DNA of 64,000 nt from Corynebacterium coyleae. GTDB lineage: Bacteria > Actinomycetota > Actinomycetes > Mycobacteriales > Mycobacteriaceae. A program made the translations under genes and the position numbers. A model generated the notes under the pieces. The model was not told the origin of the DNA. It was given only the letters and a program-made list of their open reading frames with translations, and did no database searches. Shown piece after piece: positions 17,052 through 25,654 of this stretch. The stretch covers positions 496,001-560,000 of the forward strand of contig NZ_CP047198.1 of the NCBI RefSeq assembly GCF_030408635.1, in the 5' to 3' direction. Each line of letters starts with the position of its first letter. Position 1 is the stretch's first letter.

Positions 17052-17192
17052 ATGGAAGTTCAGAATCGACATGGCTCTGCAGCTGTGAGGAAGTTTCAGT
17101 CGGATCGTGGCTGTTTAATCAAGAACGGTTGGTCACGCGCCACTGCTTCGCGCGAGAGGCTTGGAAATGAATCCTTCTACCAACATTGCTAG
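17052..17192 (+). CDS. Lactococcin-972-family bacteriocin precursor, apparently lacking its signal peptide
   Basis: 46 codons, with GGGAGG 4 nt before the ATG (17052) and an in-frame ATG at 17040. The C-terminal half reads GCLIKNGWSRATASRERLGN then ESFYQHC. It aligns without gaps to the lactococcin 972 C-terminus around W-A-K-A-T-x-x-R and S-F-Y; HGS near the start also matches. The GC-x-x-x-x-x-W ... GN-x-x-x-Y-x-x-C pattern is typical of actinobacterial members. The next two genes are this family's 7TM and ABC partners. Normal precursors have 90-110 residues with a signal peptide; none is readable upstream in any frame, so this is a truncated or decayed precursor, or a leaderless one. The stop lies 3 nt before the next ATG. 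Confidence 0.68.
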   Translation: MEVQNRHGSAAVRKFQSDRGCLIKNGWSRATASRERLGNESFYQHC

Positions 17193-17195
17193 AGC

Positions 17196-19184
17196 ATGTC
17201 TCTTCTAAAATCAGGCCTATTAGCCGTGGGGATATTCGCCACGGCTATTCTCGCGACCACCGTGGCTTTCCTTGGTGCGCAGCTTTATTCGGTGGTTGAT
17301 GGCCACCTTGGCGAATACGGGGTGCAGGTGGAATCGGATCGCGCCGCTTCGGAGCGCGTGAGTTTCTATTCCGACCTGGCCGAGTTTGCGCGAAATAATG
17401 ACTTCGATGTCGCGATTAACTACTCATCGCTCGCTGTCTCGGGTGGGGAGCAACGGGTTTACTCATCCTCGCTTCCACCTGACGGCGGTCGGGTGGAGCG
17501 GCCACGCTTTGAGCGAGGAGAAGTTGACATATTTTATCCGCTGGAAGACTTTCCATACCCTGACCCGAGGCAACCTCTTCATGTCAAAGGATCTGCGGCG
17601 GACGAACAACATTTGCTGCGGTGGTTGGATGAACAGGGGCTCGACGCGGTACCTCTTACCAGGTACTTCATGGAAATCTTTGCATCTTCGACTATTCCTA
17701 TCCTGTTGATCTTGTCTGTGCTCCTGTGTCTGGTGCTCAGCGCGGGCCATGTTCTTGCCCGCTCACGGGAGGTCGGTGTTCATCGACTGTTTGGGCTCAG
17801 TATCGCAGAAACGGCCCGTATTGAAATTGAGCGACAGAGGATCACACTGGTGGTTGCCTACCTCGGGGTCCCACTGCTCGTTGCGGGCTTACTTTATGCC
17901 TATAACGGGTGGGCGCAAGGCGGGGTGTTTTGGAGCATTCATTTTACGATCAGCTTCATTCTGTCGACATGTTTGCTCATTGGTTACTTGGGTGGCCAGT
18001 TGCTGGTTCGCAGGACATCGATACCTCAATCCGTCAAGGGCAAGATCCGCGCGCGACCAATTCTCTACTCCCTGACCGTTGTCCGCGGTGCGACCCTGGT
18101 TGCTGCGATCAGTGTGGTTGCAACCCTGGTCGGGTTTTCAGCAGAACTTGAAGCGCGTCATCGCTTGCAGGGGGCGTGGGATGCGCACCGTGGGCAGCAA
18201 GAGTTGGCGTTGAACGTTAACACGGCCTTCGAAGATTGGTCAGATAGAGAGGCCGCAGCGCCATTTCGAGCTGCCGACGAGGCAGGAGACATTCTCCTCG
18301 TTGACCCGTATTGGATTACATGGCCCGTGGAATTGGAGTCACCAGTTTTATTGGTGAACCAGGAGTTCGCGCGGCAGGCAGGAGTATCAATGTTGGATGG
18401 CACTGTTGTGACGGTCTGCTCGCCGGGAGAGTTATCTCTACAGTCGGTAAACACGATCGTGGATACGCTCCAGTTCGAGGCTAGCTACACCAATGAACCA
18501 GTCCCCGGCATAGAGTGGCGCTACGGCTGCAGCTTAGGCCCGGTATTCACTTACGATGTTAATTACCGTCCACAAGTTGATAACCCGATTCTCGTCATCC
18601 TCCCGCGTGGCCTTGCTCCGTTGGGAGACCACAACTTGATGTCGAAGGTATCCCAGCAAGTCCTTCTCACTGTCTCCCCTGATGTGCCGTCGCAAATATT
18701 GAAAGGTGCTACTGGAAATACGCTTGCTTTCTTCAGGCCACGCGAGGACTCATGGCAGGCGAGCATTCGCGCCGCCGAGCAGAATGTGGCTCTGTGGGGG
18801 CTGAATGGCTTTGCGACAGTCCTACTTGTGACGGTCTTGGTCGGTGCCACGGTCCTGACTTTCCGCATCACCTACCGGCGCAAAATCCACGTTGCCTATG
18901 TTTGCGGGCGAAGCCCTTGGTGGGTTGCAAAGGAAGTGGTAGCGATTGAGGTTGCATTTTTCTTAGCGACGATTGGCTGGCTGCTCTATAAGGTTCACGA
19001 TCATCGGGTTCAAGCTGAGAGTCGCGTGCCGTCTACCTGGAGTATCGGGTTTGAAAATCAATGGTCACCATTCACCATTGCCGCAGTAGTTGGTTTTGGC
19101 GCAGTATGGTTCGTAGTTTCCGTGGCGTTGATGCTCAGGGCTGCTTCGCAGTGGGATGCAAGGGGAGGGGTGGAACCGCAATGA
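17196..19184 (+). CDS. Bacteriocin-associated integral membrane protein (lactococcin-972 type 7TM immunity/permease)
   Basis: 662 residues, FtsX/MacB-like layout: an N-terminal membrane segment (about 8-30), an outer domain of about 120 residues, four membrane segments between about 155 and 310 (TIPILLILSVLLCLVLSAG, ITLVVAYLGVPLLVAGLLY, FTISFILSTCLLIGYLGG, ATLVAAISVVATLVGF), a second outer domain of about 230 residues, and three more at the C-terminus (LNGFATVLLVTVLVGATVL, EVAFFLATIGWLL, FTIAAVVGFGAVWFVVSVA). Size, topology and neighbours fit the putative immunity protein of lactococcin-972 clusters; with the ATPase it should form an ABC exporter or immunity pump. Base composition is lower in GC than the flanking core genes. 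The stop overlaps the next ATG. Confidence 0.82.
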   Translation: MSLLKSGLLAVGIFATAILATTVAFLGAQLYSVVDGHLGEYGVQVESDRAASERVSFYSDLAEFARNNDFDVAINYSSLAVSGGEQRVYSSSLPPDGGRVERPRFERGEVDIFYPLEDFPYPDPRQPLHVKGSAADEQHLLRWLDEQGLDAVPLTRYFMEIFASSTIPILLILSVLLCLVLSAGHVLARSREVGVHRLFGLSIAETARIEIERQRITLVVAYLGVPLLVAGLLYAYNGWAQGGVFWSIHFTISFILSTCLLIGYLGGQLLVRRTSIPQSVKGKIRARPILYSLTVVRGATLVAAISVVATLVGFSAELEARHRLQGAWDAHRGQQELALNVNTAFEDWSDREAAAPFRAADEAGDILLVDPYWITWPVELESPVLLVNQEFARQAGVSMLDGTVVTVCSPGELSLQSVNTIVDTLQFEASYTNEPVPGIEWRYGCSLGPVFTYDVNYRPQVDNPILVILPRGLAPLGDHNLMSKVSQQVLLTVSPDVPSQILKGATGNTLAFFRPREDSWQASIRAAEQNVALWGLNGFATVLLVTVLVGATVLTFRITYRRKIHVAYVCGRSPWWVAKEVVAIEVAFFLATIGWLLYKVHDHRVQAESRVPSTWSIGFENQWSPFTIAAVVGFGAVWFVVSVALMLRAASQWDARGGVEPQ

Positions 19185-19743
19185 CAATTCAGGTACGCGA
19201 AGTATCCTGCGTATTTGGCGAGCGAATGGTTTTGCAAACTTTCACAGCCACGTTTCGGGCAGGTCGAATCACGGCGCTCACAGGACCCTCCGGCAGCGGA
19301 AAAACAACCTTGCTCAATATGTTAGGCGGGCTAACTGCACCGGATTCGGGGACTATCGAATTTAAGGGACTCGACATCGCATCCATGAATTCGGGTGCAC
19401 GTCGCAAATTTCGGCGAGCGAACGTCGGGTACCTGTTTCAGGACTACGGATTGGTACCCGATCTCTCTGTACTGGAGAACATTAAGATTGCTGTTCCCCG
19501 TATCTCCCGCGAAAGGGTGGCAGCGGCGCTGGCTGCAGTCGGGCTTGGAGGTACCGAAACGCGAACAGTGAGCGAACTTTCTGGTGGTGAACAACAGCGA
19601 ATTGCTTTGGCAAGGCTCATTCTCGCGCAGCCAAAGATTGTGTTGGCTGATGAGCCAACCGGGGCTCTCGATGAAGCAAATGCGCAACTTGTGCTTAAGC
19701 ATCTGCGTCAATTCGCGCAGGATGGTGCAGTTGTCGTCGTAGC

Positions 19744-20197
19744 TGTTGCGCGGGGGTATCTAGTAACACCGTGGTGACTATCGGGTAACGCAATGGTGAG
19801 TATCGAGTAACGCTTTGGGAGAAGATTCTTCTGACCGCGTGGCAAAAGAACACGCGGCATCATCAGAGGAGTCTGATCGTGACTGATTACCGGGCCGTGA
19901 TGGACCTTGTCTTACAAGGCTGGTCCGCCAAATCTGCTCGACACTGCGGGTCAACGATTGTCACCTCTCAGTTCACGCCCGATGAGCGGTACAAGTCCAT
20001 CCCGGATGCCGTCATCGCCGAGTCGATGCTGAATCGGCTTGTCGTTGGCGCTGAGATCATCATGCTGGACGGACCGAACATGCGCCTAGAAGCCAATACG
20101 AAGTAGCGGATCATGGTCTATGCCCGGGTGTTACTCGATACTCACCCGCGCGTTACTGGATACTCACCACAGCGTTACTAAATCCGTGGTCCTAACA
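19744..20197. mobile_element. IS21-family element, internally deleted (454 bp, MITE-like)
   Basis: Flanked by a 5-bp target duplication GTAGC (19739-19743 and 20198-20202). Both ends read inward 5'-TGTT and carry multiple terminal repeats at 22-bp spacing: GTAAC at 19763, 19785 and 19807, and GTTAC ending at 20134, 20156 and 20178. The outermost repeat is 19 bp from the tip at both ends. Repeat arms share GTGGTGA-x-TATC. Such end arrays are characteristic of IS21. Inside is only a short istA-istB fusion, so transposition would need enzymes supplied from elsewhere. Confidence 0.9.
19879..20106 (+). pseudogene. In-frame fusion of IstA N-terminus and IstB C-terminus
   Basis: 75 residues from a GTG with AGAGGAG upstream. 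Residues 1-16 (MTDYRAVMDLVLQGWS) match the start of IS21 transposases (IstA). From about residue 22 (CGSTIVTSQFTPDE to DAVIAESMLNRLVVGAE and LDGPNMRLEAN) it matches the C-terminal end of the helper ATPase IstB. About 2 kb of a full element is missing between. The join is in frame, but no catalytic domain remains. Confidence 0.75.
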
Positions 20198-20279
20198 GTA
20201 GCCACCCATTCTTCGTATATTGCGGATAACTCAGATGGGGTGGTTGAGCTCTGAAGGCCTGACGCGACGAACAGCAAAA

Positions 20280-20313
20280 GCCCCGGCCACTGTGTGGAAA
20301 CAGTGACCGGGGC
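20280..20313 (-). terminator. Rho-independent terminator of icd
   Basis: GCCCCGG-(C)-CACTG stem pairs with CAGTG-(A)-CCGGGGC around a short loop; on the minus strand TTTTGCTGTT follows. It lies 17 bp beyond the icd stop codon. Confidence 0.85.
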
Positions 20314-20329
20314 CGATCAAACCGAGCGC

Positions 20330-22513
20330 TTACTTCTCCAGTGCGTCGATGATCTTGTTAAAAGTTGCGGACGGACGCATGACCGCGGAGGTCTTGGCGT
20401 CGTCCGGCCAGTAGTAGCCGCCGAGGTCGGCAGCGTTGCCCTGGGCAGCGAGCAGCTCAGAGTCGATCGCTTCGGCGTTGTCGCGCAGGTCCTTCGCAAT
20501 CGGGCCGAAGACCTCAGCCAGTTCGGCGTCGTCGGTCTGGGCTGCCAGTGCCTCTGCCCAGTACAGGGAGAGCCAGAAGTGGGAGCCGCGGTCGTCGATT
20601 TCGTTGACCTTGCGGGACGGGGACTTGCCCTCATCCAGCAGCTTCTCGGTTGCCTTGTCCAGAGCGGCGGCAAGGATGCCCGCCTTCTCGTTGCCGTTGG
20701 TGTTCTTCTCGTGGCGGAAGGACTCGGCCAGTGCGAGATACTCACCGAGGGAGTCCCAACGCAGGTGGTTTTCTTCCTCAACCTGCTGGACGTGCTTCGG
20801 GGCGGAGCCGCCGGCACCGGTCTCGAACAGGCCGCCGCCAGCCATCAGCGGGACGACGGAGAGCATCTTCGCGGAGGTACCCAGTTCGAGGATCGGGAAC
20901 AGGTCCGTGTTGTAGTCACGCAGCACGTTGCCGGTCACGGAGATGGTGTCCTCGCCGCGGCGGATGCGCTCGACGGAGATCTTGGTGGCCTCGACCGGGG
21001 AGGCGATGGAGATGTCCAGGCCGTCGGTGTCGTGGTCGGCCAGGTACTTCTTCACCAGTTCGATGAGGTTGCGGTCGTGTGCGCGCTCCTCGTCCAGCCA
21101 GAAGATGGTCTTCATGCCGGACAGGCGTGCGCGGTTGACGGCCAGCTTGACCCAGTCTTGGATCGGGGCGTCCTTAGTCTGGCATGCGCGCCAGATGTCG
21201 CCAGCTTCGACGTCGTGCTCGATCAGCACGTCGCCAGCAGCGTTGACTACCTGGACCTTGCCGTCGGCCGGGATCTTGAAGGTCTTGTCGTGGGAGCCGT
21301 ACTCCTCAGCCTTCTTTGCCATGAGGCCGACGTTCGGGACGGTGCCCATGGTGGTCGGGTCGTATGCGCCGTTTTCGCGGCAGTCGTCGATAACCGTCTG
21401 GTACACGCCGGCGTAGGAGGAATCCGGGATGACGGCCAGGGTGTCTTGCTCCTGGTCGTCGGCGTTCCACATGTGGCCGGAGGTGCGGATCATGGCCGGC
21501 ATGGAGGCGTCGATGATCACGTCGGACGGGACGTGGAGGTTGGTGATGCCCTTTGCGGAGTTCACCTGTGCCAGTGCCGGGCCGTCCTGCAGGGCCTGGT
21601 CGAAGGCTGCGCGGATCTCTTCGCCGTTCGGCAGATCAGCAAGGCCCTCGTAGATTGCGCCGAGGCCGTTTTCGCCGTTGAGGCCGGCGTCGAGAAGCTC
21701 GGCGCCGTACTTGTCGTAGACATCCTTGAAGAATGCGCGCACGACGTGGCCGAAGATGATCGGGTCGGAGACCTTCATCATGGTGGCCTTGAGGTGCGCG
21801 GAGAAGAGCACACCCTCTTCCTTGGCCTTCTTCACGGACTCGAGCAGGAACTCATCCAGAGCCTTCGCGGACATGAAGGTGCCGTCGATGACCTCGCCCT
21901 GTTCAACCTTCAGGCCGTCCTTGAGCACCTGCTCGCCGTCTGCGGTGACGAGCTTGATGGCCAGGGTGTCCTCGGCCGGCATGATGACGGACTTCTCGTT
22001 GTGGCGGAAGTCTCCTGCGCCCATGGTGGCAACGTTGGTCTTGGAGTCCTTCGACCAAGCGCCCATGGAGTGCGGGTGCTTCTTGGTGTAGTTCTTTACG
22101 GCCTCCGGAGCGCGGCGGTCGGAGTTGCCCTCACGCAGGACCGGGTTCACAGCGGAGCCCTTGACTGCGTCGTACTTGTCCTGTGCGTCCTCGTAGTCCG
22201 GGATGTCGAAGCCTGCGGCCTGCAGCTCGGCGATGGCCTTCTTTAGCTGGACGAGGGAAGCGGAAATGTTCGGAAGCTTGATGATGTTGGCTTCCGGGGT
22301 CTTTGCCAGCTCACCGAGCTGTGCGAGTGCGTCGTCGACCTTCTTGTCGCCGAGGCGATCTGGGAACTGTGCGAGGATGCGGCCTGCCAGCGAGATGTCT
22401 GCGGTGTCGACCTCGATGCCTGCGCGGGAAGCGAATGCTTCCACGATCGGCTTGAGGGAGTACGTCGCAAGCAGCGGTGCTTCGTCGGTACGAGTCCAAA
22501 TGATCTTCGCCAT
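20330..22513 (-). CDS. icd: Monomeric NADP-dependent isocitrate dehydrogenase
   Basis: TCA-cycle enzyme: isocitrate plus NADP to 2-oxoglutarate, CO2 and NADPH. 727 residues from the ATG at 22513 with AAAGGAG 4 nt upstream; the longer open frame to 22765 is a chance extension. Monomeric-type features throughout: [20 protein letters not shown] at the start, [20 protein letters not shown] with substrate-binding residues, [19 protein letters not shown], and the C-terminal [19 protein letters not shown]. This form is typical of corynebacteria. Diverges from xthA and ends in a strong terminator. Confidence 0.97.
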   Translation of the reverse strand: MAKIIWTRTDEAPLLATYSLKPIVEAFASRAGIEVDTADISLAGRILAQFPDRLGDKKVDDALAQLGELAKTPEANIIKLPNISASLVQLKKAIAELQAAGFDIPDYEDAQDKYDAVKGSAVNPVLREGNSDRRAPEAVKNYTKKHPHSMGAWSKDSKTNVATMGAGDFRHNEKSVIMPAEDTLAIKLVTADGEQVLKDGLKVEQGEVIDGTFMSAKALDEFLLESVKKAKEEGVLFSAHLKATMMKVSDPIIFGHVVRAFFKDVYDKYGAELLDAGLNGENGLGAIYEGLADLPNGEEIRAAFDQALQDGPALAQVNSAKGITNLHVPSDVIIDASMPAMIRTSGHMWNADDQEQDTLAVIPDSSYAGVYQTVIDDCRENGAYDPTTMGTVPNVGLMAKKAEEYGSHDKTFKIPADGKVQVVNAAGDVLIEHDVEAGDIWRACQTKDAPIQDWVKLAVNRARLSGMKTIFWLDEERAHDRNLIELVKKYLADHDTDGLDISIASPVEATKISVERIRRGEDTISVTGNVLRDYNTDLFPILELGTSAKMLSVVPLMAGGGLFETGAGGSAPKHVQQVEEENHLRWDSLGEYLALAESFRHEKNTNGNEKAGILAAALDKATEKLLDEGKSPSRKVNEIDDRGSHFWLSLYWAEALAAQTDDAELAEVFGPIAKDLRDNAEAIDSELLAAQGNAADLGGYYWPDDAKTSAVMRPSATFNKIIDALEK

Positions 22514-22625
22514 AATGCTCCTTTGTTGTAAGGTTCCTGACTTCAACCCACCAGAGTACCGTCCCGCCACGGCCCTGTCTGGCGATAGGGCCGGGAGAGG
22601 TACGGGATAGGTAAGGTCTTGGCCC

Positions 22626-23540
22626 ATGAGCCTTACCATTGCATCCGTCAACGTCAACGGCATCCGTGCCGCCACGAAGGTCCGCAACGAGAACAATCCG
22701 GGCATGTTGGCCTGGTTGGACGAGAATCCGGCCGATGTGGTGCTGATGCAGGAGGTGCGCGCCACAGAAGATCAGGCGCGTGCTGCGCTTGCCCCGGCGC
22801 TGGAAAATGGGTGGCACCTGGAGGTGGCGCCGGCCGAAACACCTGGTGCGAAGGGTCGTGCGGGTGTGGGTATCCTGTCGCGCACGCCGCTGCGCGATGT
22901 GGAGATCGGGATTCCGGATTTTGAGGATGCGGGTCGCTTTATTGCAGCATCGCTTGACGACGACACCCGCGTCGCCGCCCTCTACCTCCCCTCAGGAGCA
23001 GCCGAGACGGCCAAGCAGGACGAGAAGTATCGTTTCCTGGATCAGTTCGAGCCGCTGCTGGAGCAGTGGGCGGACGAATACCCGGACATGGTGATCGGCG
23101 GGGATTGGAACATCTGCCACCGCCGCGAAGACCTGAAGAATTGGAAGGCGAACCGGAAGAAGTCCGGTTTCTTGCCGCACGAGCGCGCGTTCATGGACGC
23201 GGTGTTTGGTAGCTTCCCGGACGAGGAGGCGCAGGATCTAGAGGACAAGGCTGCGGCGGAATGGGCTGGGGCGGTGGAGTACCGGTCGGGGGGTCGTCGT
23301 CAAGCAAATGGTGCTCCGAAGTGGTTCGACGTCGCGCGCAGGCTGCACCCGGAGGACGCGCCGTACACCTGGTGGACGTTCCGCGGCCAGGCGTTTAACA
23401 ACGACGCGGGTTGGCGCATCGACGTCCAGGCTGCCACCGCGAACATGCTGGAGCGTGCGCAGCGCACGTGGGTGGAGAAGGCGCCGACGGTGGAAGAGCG
23501 CTGGTCGGACCACTCGCCGCTTGTGGTTAAGTATCGCTAA
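22626..23540 (+). CDS. xthA: Exodeoxyribonuclease III / AP endonuclease
   Basis: EEP-family nuclease of base-excision repair: cleaves at abasic sites and has 3'-5' exonuclease activity. 304 residues. Metal and catalytic residues: SVNVNGIRA (N), LMQEVRA (E), IGGDWNICH (D and N) and the C-terminal [12 protein letters not shown] (D-H pair). TAAGGT lies 8 nt before the ATG, so the transcript may be nearly leaderless. Next to icd, divergent, as in C. glutamicum. Confidence 0.93.
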   Translation: MSLTIASVNVNGIRAATKVRNENNPGMLAWLDENPADVVLMQEVRATEDQARAALAPALENGWHLEVAPAETPGAKGRAGVGILSRTPLRDVEIGIPDFEDAGRFIAASLDDDTRVAALYLPSGAAETAKQDEKYRFLDQFEPLLEQWADEYPDMVIGGDWNICHRREDLKNWKANRKKSGFLPHERAFMDAVFGSFPDEEAQDLEDKAAAEWAGAVEYRSGGRRQANGAPKWFDVARRLHPEDAPYTWWTFRGQAFNNDAGWRIDVQAATANMLERAQRTWVEKAPTVEERWSDHSPLVVKYR

Positions 23541-23552
23541 TCTGGGTTTTCC

Positions 23553-23565
23553 TGAACGCCGTTCA
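23553..23565. promoter_or_regulatory. BioQ-type operator of bioB
   Basis: TGAAC-GCC-GTTCA, a perfect palindrome that matches the corynebacterial BioQ motif TGAAC-N3-GTTAC except at one position. It lies 9 bp upstream of a -10 TAAACT (23575-23580), where a TetR-type repressor would block the -35 region. Confidence 0.7.
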
Positions 23566-23622
23566 ATTGCGCGCTAAACTGTTGCGCAACCATCACGTGA
23601 ACGACGCGAACGGAGCCCACAG

Positions 23623-24687
23623 ATGACCGATATTCTTGACATCGCCCGCGAAAAAGCCCTGGAAAACGGCGAAGGCCTGAACAAGGAGGAGCTCGTCCAG
23701 ATCCTCAACATTGAGGACGAGCGCCTGCCTGAACTGCTCGACCTCGCCCACCAGGTGCGCATCAAACATTGCGGCGTCGATGTTTCGCTGGAAGGCATCA
23801 TCTCCCTGAAGACCGGTGGCTGCCCCGAGGACTGCCACTTCTGCTCCCAGTCCGGCCTGTTCGAATCACCTGTGCGCGCCGTGACGCTGGACATCGCCGA
23901 ACTTGTCGAGGCCGCCAAGCAGTCCGAGAAGATGGGCGCTTCCGAGTTCTGCATCGTCGCCGCCGTGAAGGGGCCGACCCAGCAACTGCTGGACCAGGTC
24001 GCCGAGGCCGTCACTGCGATCCAGGAAGAGGTGGACATTTCCATCTCCGCATCGCTGGGCATCCTCACCCGCGACCAGGCCCGCCAACTGGCCAAGATGG
24101 GCGTGTCGCGCTACAACCACAACTTCGAAACCGCCGAGTCGTTCTTCCCTAACGTGGTCACCACCCACACCTGGCAGGAGCGCAAGGACACGCTGGAGAA
24201 CGTGCTGGCAGAGGGCATGGAAACCTGCTGCGGCGGCATCATCGGCTTGGGTGAGAGCATCGAGCAGCGCGCCGAATTCGCCACCCAGTTGGCCGAAATC
24301 CAGCCGCATGAAGTGCCGATGAACTTCCTCGACCCGCGCCCAGGCACCCCGTTCGCCGACCGCCCGCTGGTGCCCCAGGGTGAGGCGCTGCGTGCCGTCG
24401 CCGCGTTCCGCCTGGCCATGCCGTCCACCCAGCTCCGTTTTGCGGGTGGCACGGAGCTCGCGCTTGGCGACGACGGCACCGAAGCCGGACTCATGGGCGG
24501 CGCGAATGCCATTATCGGCGGTAATTACCTGACCACGTTTGGACGTCCGATGGAGAAGGACCGCGACGCCGTTGACCGTGTGTTGGAAGGCGGGGCGAAG
24601 CCAGGCCTGAGCCTGAACATCACCCCGGTGGGGCAGAAGCAGAACTCCGGCCACGGAGTCCTGTACGACACCATCAAGTCACTGTAG
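23623..24687 (+). CDS. bioB: Biotin synthase
   Basis: Radical-SAM enzyme that inserts sulfur into dethiobiotin. 354 residues. The [4Fe-4S] motif is [10 protein letters not shown] with C67, C71 and C74. Other blocks: [26 protein letters not shown] and [14 protein letters not shown] for the second cluster region, with the C-terminal part ending [16 protein letters not shown]. The leader is about 36 nt with GGAG before the ATG. Biotin is needed by AccBC and Pyc encoded further on. Followed by bsaP. Confidence 0.96.
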   Translation: MTDILDIAREKALENGEGLNKEELVQILNIEDERLPELLDLAHQVRIKHCGVDVSLEGIISLKTGGCPEDCHFCSQSGLFESPVRAVTLDIAELVEAAKQSEKMGASEFCIVAAVKGPTQQLLDQVAEAVTAIQEEVDISISASLGILTRDQARQLAKMGVSRYNHNFETAESFFPNVVTTHTWQERKDTLENVLAEGMETCCGGIIGLGESIEQRAEFATQLAEIQPHEVPMNFLDPRPGTPFADRPLVPQGEALRAVAAFRLAMPSTQLRFAGGTELALGDDGTEAGLMGGANAIIGGNYLTTFGRPMEKDRDAVDRVLEGGAKPGLSLNITPVGQKQNSGHGVLYDTIKSL

Positions 24688-24701
24688 TTAGCCGGGCCCT
24701 G

Positions 24702-24905
24702 ATGAAAATTCCGGATTCAACGGAACTCGCCGACGCAGTGCTGTCCGGCGAGATCGCCTGGCCGCTCGACCCGGCCAGGCCCTACGACGCGCCGCGTATT
24801 TGCCCGCTATGCCAGCGGCGCATGGTGGTAAAAATCAGCCCGATGGCGTGGGAGGCTGCCTGCTCCCGCCATGGGCTGCTGCGCTCCGAGTGGTTGGAGC
24901 GGTAG
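24702..24905 (+). CDS. bsaP: Biotin synthase auxiliary protein BsaP-like
   Basis: 67 residues, 14 nt after bioB. A C-x2-C at CPLCQRRM and a C-x2-H at ACSRHG suggest a small iron-sulfur or zinc-binding protein; between them lies the conserved VKISPMAWEAA, and the end is LLRSEWLER. A small protein of this type directly after bioB in mycobacteria (BsaP, Rv1590) is required for biotin synthase activity. Assignment by position and cysteine pattern. A partial second copy lies at 25514-25654. Confidence 0.72.
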   Translation: MKIPDSTELADAVLSGEIAWPLDPARPYDAPRICPLCQRRMVVKISPMAWEAACSRHGLLRSEWLER

Positions 24906-24911
24906 GGGGCG

Positions 24912-25256
24912 TTAAAGGTCGAGATGGATGCGGATAGCTTCGTCGAGTTCCATCATTTGGCGGGGAGAAAGCCGTCCCACTTGCTTGCCGACTCGCATGA
25001 CCGACACTGAACGCATGAGTTCCGGCTGAGTTTTTGAATCAATTCGAAGGCCGGACTCTTCGGAATCGACGTATGTCTGAAACGGGAAGACTCTCGAAGT
25101 ATTTGAGGTTAGCGGCACGGCGGTAATCATTCCGCCGTGTATCGCTGCGCCTTGATTCGCGGTGTCGTTGCTGACGATCACGGCGGGCCGTGTCTTGTTG
25201 GCTTCCTGTCCGACCGCCGGTTCGAAATCAACGAGGCGAATTTCACCGCGAAGCAT
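24912..25256 (-). CDS. MazF/PemK-family endoribonuclease toxin
   Basis: 114 residues. The N-terminus LRGEIRLVDFEPAVGQEANKTRPAVIVSND is a textbook MazF start (G-E-I, the R-P-A-V-I-V-S-N strand); PLTSNTSRVFPFQTYV and SVMRVGKQVGRLS follow. It cleaves mRNA when freed from its antitoxin. The ATG overlaps the antitoxin 3' end by 14 bp, the standard two-gene layout. The module sits between bsaP and a partial bsaP copy. Confidence 0.85.
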   Translation of the reverse strand: MLRGEIRLVDFEPAVGQEANKTRPAVIVSNDTANQGAAIHGGMITAVPLTSNTSRVFPFQTYVDSEESGLRIDSKTQPELMRSVSVMRVGKQVGRLSPRQMMELDEAIRIHLDL

Positions 25257-25485
25257 TGTCTAGCCCTTCGTCAGCGAGTGAATCCCAAAGGGCAGCTTCT
25301 TTTTTCCATTCCGAGTCGGAGAAGCATTCTTCATACGCTTTAGCGAGTGATTCCCGCTGGAGGGCGAGGATCGCTTCGCGCATCCCTTCAGATCGAGAAC
25401 GCAAATCCAACTCGGAAACGAGGTTATCCAGAGTTTGGAGCTCGTTCCGGCCTAAACTCACACTGATTCTCATACCATTTTTCAT
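25243..25485 (-). CDS. Ribbon-helix-helix antitoxin (MazE-like)
   Basis: 80 residues. The N-terminal half is a ribbon-helix-helix DNA-binding unit (MRISVSLGRNELQTLDNLV ... SEGMREAIL); the C-terminal half (EECFSDSEWKKEAALWDSLA) is acidic and should wrap the toxin. -10 TACTAT ends 7 nt before the ATG at 25485. Likely represses its own promoter, alone and with the toxin. Confidence 0.82.
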   Translation of the reverse strand: MKNGMRISVSLGRNELQTLDNLVSELDLRSRSEGMREAILALQRESLAKAYEECFSDSEWKKEAALWDSLADEGLDNASR

Positions 25486-25492
25486 ACTCTGA

Positions 25493-25498
25493 ATAGTA
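25493..25498 (-). promoter_or_regulatory. Leaderless -10 box of the toxin-antitoxin operon
   Basis: TACTAT on the minus strand, 7 nt before the antitoxin ATG. The region also touches the start of the divergent partial bsaP copy. Confidence 0.55.
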
Positions 25499-25513
25499 CT
25501 TGTCGTGGTGCTG

Positions 25514-25654
25514 ATGAGGAAGGGCTATTTGGTGGGCAGTGTGCGCACCTGCCCGCTGTGTGGCCGGCGCCTGGGGGTGAAAATTTCCCCGTTGTCGTGG
25601 GAGGCGGCGTGCTCCCGCCACGGGCTGCTGCGCTCCGAGTGGGTGGAGCGGTAG
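25514..25654 (+). pseudogene. Partial second copy of bsaP
   Basis: 46 codons if begun at the ATG at 25514; GTG 25541 and others are possible. The protein CPLCGRRLGVKISPLSWEAA then CSRHGLLRSEWVER is almost the same as residues 33-67 of the 24702 gene, and DNA similarity continues past the stop (GAGCGGTAGGGGGCG at both 24897-24911 and 25646-25660). The first 30 or so residues have no counterpart. It keeps both cysteine motifs, so it may still fold; whether it is expressed is unclear. Confidence 0.75.

Larger units (their letters stand above)
19181..20254 (+). pseudogene. ABC transporter ATPase of the bacteriocin cassette, split by an IS21-type insertion
   Basis: ATP-binding partner of the 7TM protein. 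The 5' part, 19181-19743, has Walker A GPSGSGKTT, the Q-loop YLFQDYGLVPDLSV, signature LSGGEQQR and Walker B IVLADEPTGALDE. It then runs into the insertion and stops at 19777 without an H-loop. The missing end, ATHSSYIADNSDGVVEL with the H-loop histidine, is found at 20201-20254. Removing the element and one copy of the duplicated GTAGC joins 19181-19743 to 20203-20254 as 615 bases, an open frame of 204 residues plus stop, the usual size for this ATPase family. The interrupted product has lost the switch histidine and is probably inactive. Confidence 0.88.

Noticed and set aside
19761-20180. Element boundaries set at the outermost GTAAC repeats
   Set aside because: No target duplication fits there, and the joined flanks do not restore the ATPase. 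Boundaries 19744/20197 give both, plus symmetrical repeat spacing.
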